64,000 bases of DNA from Paludibaculum sp. (GTDB lineage Bacteria; Acidobacteriota; Terriglobia; Bryobacterales; Bryobacteraceae), in assembly GCA_029973955.1 (NCBI GenBank), contig JARKQJ010000194.1:1-64000 (forward strand), given 5' to 3'. The translations under genes and the position numbers were made by a program. This document shows positions 62,471-64,000 of this stretch, piece by piece. Positions within the stretch are counted from its first letter, which is position 1. Every line of letters begins with the position of its first letter. The notes beneath the pieces are model-generated. The model saw only the letters and a program-made list of their open reading frames with translations, did not search any database and was not told the DNA's origin.

Positions 62471-62479
62471 TCCCCTACC

Positions 62480-62612
62480 CAGCCCGACTCCCCCAAGGCG
62501 CCAGCCTCGGGGCCACACGGCCAAGCCCAATTCCCCCGAGGCGTCAGCCTCGGGGCCACCCCTCCAAGCCCACTTCCCCCGAGGCGTCAGCCTCGGGGCC
62601 ACGCGTCCCAGC
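62480..62612 (+). repeat. Triplicated 43-bp unit with perfect palindrome (hairpin array)
   Basis: Hairpins at 62491-62512, 62534-62555 and 62577-62598 repeat with an exact 43-nt period. Copies 2 and 3 have the arms CCCCGAGGC and GCCTCGGGG around the loop GTCA; copy 1 has one arm mismatch and the loop GCCA. The spacers share AAGCCCA...TTCC. Part of a fourth unit (CAGCCCGATTC) follows. It sits just after the ABC exporter, so it could end transcription or protect mRNA. Confidence 0.85.
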
Positions 62613-62816
62613 CCGATTCATGCTTCCGCGGATTTTGGCAGACGGTCCTGACGCACCGCCGGATCAAGGCAAAGTTACTGATAGGCGAAGAAACAATTCA
62701 GGGCGTCAGAACACATCGTGATCTGACAGACAACGGCGAACGGTTTTTCGCTATACCGCCTGTCCCAGGGCAGTCGTTCCCATTCTTTACTCAACGAAAC
62801 CCTGCAACACCACGCC
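62613..62816. other. Gap with lower GC content, no gene recognised
   Basis: Together with the palindromic array this makes a 346-nt gap between the convergent ABC permease and secreted protein genes. I see no coding frame, promoter or known repeat beyond the array. Confidence 0.5.
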
Positions 62817-63908
62817 CTACTGCTTCTTCTTCACGTCCTTGATCTGCTCTTCTTTCAGCTTCTCTTCCGGAATCGGATCCACATTCGTATCGAACGTGAT
62901 CGTCGTCTCCGTCCCGAACTTCCGGTAGTTCCGGAACTCCGTCTGGTTCTTTACCAGAATCCGGCCTTCCCGCATCTTCATCTCAGACCGCAGCGGCAGC
63001 AGGAACGGATTCCCCGAAATCTCGGTGAAGTCGTAATCCAGCATCGACTTCGCCTCCTGGATCGGGAACGTCGCCGGCATGTTCTCCGCCTCCATCGTCA
63101 CCCGCATCACCATCGGCACATCCCGGTCGACATAGATCAACCCCCGGTACGCCGGCACCACTTCCATCTGCTTCTGCCAGCTCACATGCCACTTCGACCG
63201 CGACTGCTCCACCCGGAACGCATACACATGGCAGATCTTCCCCCGCAGCTTCGCCCACCGCTCCCAGTTGAACTCCGCTTGCGTCTCCGGCTCGAAAATC
63301 TCCCGCAGCATCGTCCCAAACTCGCCCGTCGACGTCGCCCCGCCCAACTGGTCGAAGTTGCCCTGCTTCAGATTCCCGTTCACCGAGATCAGCTTGTAAT
63401 CTTCCTTCTGCTCGAAGTAGCTCAGCCTCGCTGCTACCGTGTCCATCAACTGGTACATCTCCAGTCCCGACGGATCCGCATACCGCCGCGTTACCTGCAG
63501 GCAGATGAAGTCCGGCAGCCGCTTCGTATAGCTCAGCGCCAGTTCCCGCGCCTCTGAAATCACCTGCGCCTGCACTTCGCTCGACGGCGGCGGCATCGGC
63601 GGAGGCGGCGCCTTCACCGGAGCGTCTTTCACCGGCGCCGGCAGCGAAGCCGACGCCTGCACCAGGCTCCGCATCGCGTCCGCCGCCTTCGGTCCTAACC
63701 CCTCCCCCAGCATCTCCTCGATGTCCCGCTCCGTCAGCTTCTCCGTCATCGTGACCTTCTTCACGTAGTCGGCCACCTGCTTGTCCTGGTGCTGCAGCTT
63801 GATCGACGAGCGCAGTACATTCTTCAACTGCGCCACCGACAGCTTCATGCCCTGCCCGAAGAGCAGCGCCGCGCACAACCACACACTCAGAGCGATCCGC
63901 TTTGTCAT
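62817..63908 (-). CDS. Secreted protein of unknown function
   Basis: The 363-residue protein has a signal peptide (MTKRIALSVWLCAALLFG). A helical N-terminal region (about 22-90, 'LKNVLRSSIKLQHQDKQVADYVKKVTMTEKLTERDIEEMLGEGLGPKAADAMRSLV') is followed by a Pro-rich linker and a beta-rich C-terminal domain with 'FICLQVTRRYADPSGLEMYQLMDTVAARLSYFEQKEDYKLISVNG', 'FEPETQAEFNWERWAKLRGKICHVYAFRVEQSRSKWHV' and 'YRGLIYVDRDVPMVMRVTMEAENMP'. Similar proteins are frequent in acidobacteria, without known function; the C-domain resembles periplasmic LolA/VirB-like beta-sheets only loosely. A TATTCT hexamer is 6 nt before its ATG. Confidence 0.75.
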   Translation of the reverse strand: MTKRIALSVWLCAALLFGQGMKLSVAQLKNVLRSSIKLQHQDKQVADYVKKVTMTEKLTERDIEEMLGEGLGPKAADAMRSLVQASASLPAPVKDAPVKAPPPPMPPPSSEVQAQVISEARELALSYTKRLPDFICLQVTRRYADPSGLEMYQLMDTVAARLSYFEQKEDYKLISVNGNLKQGNFDQLGGATSTGEFGTMLREIFEPETQAEFNWERWAKLRGKICHVYAFRVEQSRSKWHVSWQKQMEVVPAYRGLIYVDRDVPMVMRVTMEAENMPATFPIQEAKSMLDYDFTEISGNPFLLPLRSEMKMREGRILVKNQTEFRNYRKFGTETTITFDTNVDPIPEEKLKEEQIKDVKKKQ

Positions 63909-63912
63909 GCCT

Positions 63913-64000
63913 CTAGAATAGACGTCGCTTCTTCACCGCTGGTTTTGCGGGATTCAGGGTCTTTTCGATCGCCTCCAGCACCAGCGGCGCCATCACCCGG
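63913..64000 (-). CDS. 3-prime end of a gene running off the right edge
   Basis: The last 28 codons read 'RVMAPLVLEAIEKTLNPAKPAVKKRRLF' split as RVMAPLVLEAIEKT and LNPAKPAVKKRRLF, stopping at TAG (63915-63913). The stop overlaps the presumed promoter of the next gene (TATTCT at 63920-63915). The tail is too short to name a family. Confidence 0.5.
   Translation of the reverse strand, partial: RVMAPLVLEAIEKTLNPAKPAVKKRRLF
63915..63920 (-). promoter_or_regulatory. -10-like hexamer 6 nt before the start at 63908
   Basis: TATTCT on the minus strand is followed by AGAGGC and then ATG 63908. It fits the same 6-nt spacing seen upstream of the genes at 25561, 51663 and 58565, although AGAGG could also act as a ribosome-binding site. 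No -35 is evident. Confidence 0.3.

Noticed and set aside
62251..62602. Small minus-strand frames with MAPRLTPRG repeats
   Set aside because: They are translation of the 43-bp palindromic array, so the peptide repeat reflects DNA repeats and not a protein.
62480..62612. CRISPR array
   Set aside because: The repeats are palindromic, the spacers are nearly identical to each other, there are only three, and no cas gene is near.

Overview
The window is GC-rich chromosomal DNA, most likely from an acidobacterium of the Bryobacterales/Solibacter type. This is inferred from gene content: an Oar-like TonB receptor with an N-terminal carboxypeptidase-regulatory domain, DUF1080, DUF362, DUF507, DUF2203 and DUF4136 proteins, a GH29 remnant, many secreted proteins of unknown function, and a succinylase-type lysine/diaminopimelate cluster. 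I see no tRNA, rRNA, CRISPR array, insertion sequence or phage module. The DNA looks vertically inherited and is tightly packed.

Layout. 0-5.5 kb (minus strand): a cut-off K+-channel-like membrane protein, a MscS channel, an alginate-export-type porin, a DUF4136 protein, a secreted adenylate-kinase-like protein and a lipoprotein. 5.6-9 kb (plus): a membrane-anchored protein with two NTF2-like modules and a GT-C glycosyltransferase. 9-14 kb (minus): dapE, lysC, dapB, dapA and dapD, which make lysine and the peptidoglycan building block diaminopimelate. 14-22 kb (plus): a secreted nitroreductase-like protein, a YihY/BrkB membrane protein, uvrB, a Rossmann/DUF2520-like protein, homodimeric pyruvate dehydrogenase E1 (aceE) and a DUF1080 protein. 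22-25.5 kb (minus): a small zinc-ribbon protein and an RND efflux permease. 25.5-32 kb (plus): a secreted glycosidase-like protein, fabD, a PpiC/SurA-type lipoprotein, and an uncharacterised gene coupled to a DUF362 gene. 32-37 kb (minus): a Q/K/G-rich membrane protein and a 1024-residue Oar-type receptor. 37-41 kb (plus): aroC-def-fmt-argJ. 41-49 kb: two MFS transporters, a VOC protein, TPR proteins, a large membrane protein, ribokinase and DUF507. 49-56 kb: small secreted proteins, a TIMP-like/carboxypeptidase-regulatory fusion, a Fpg/Nei glycosylase, a large hybrid histidine kinase and DUF2203. 56-64 kb: a ZnuD-like receptor, a DUF6454-like protein, a broken alpha-L-fucosidase, an ABC transporter pair, a 43-bp palindromic repeat array, a secreted protein of unknown function, and the tail of a gene that runs off the right end.

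Five observations stand out. (1) The plus strand changes from G-rich to C-rich between roughly 9 and 20 kb whatever the gene direction, as at a replication terminus or an inversion edge. (2) A secreted protein has the cysteine layout of TIMP/netrin-like protease inhibitors. (3) A signal-peptide-bearing adenylate-kinase relative has lost AMP-site residues. (4) Several genes carry a -10-like hexamer exactly 6 nt before the start codon, which predicts leaderless mRNAs. (5) The fucosidase pseudogene carries a clear TGG-to-TAG nonsense change plus a core deletion. I found no obvious new defence, secretion or mobile system. The most novel material is in the secreted proteins of unknown function.
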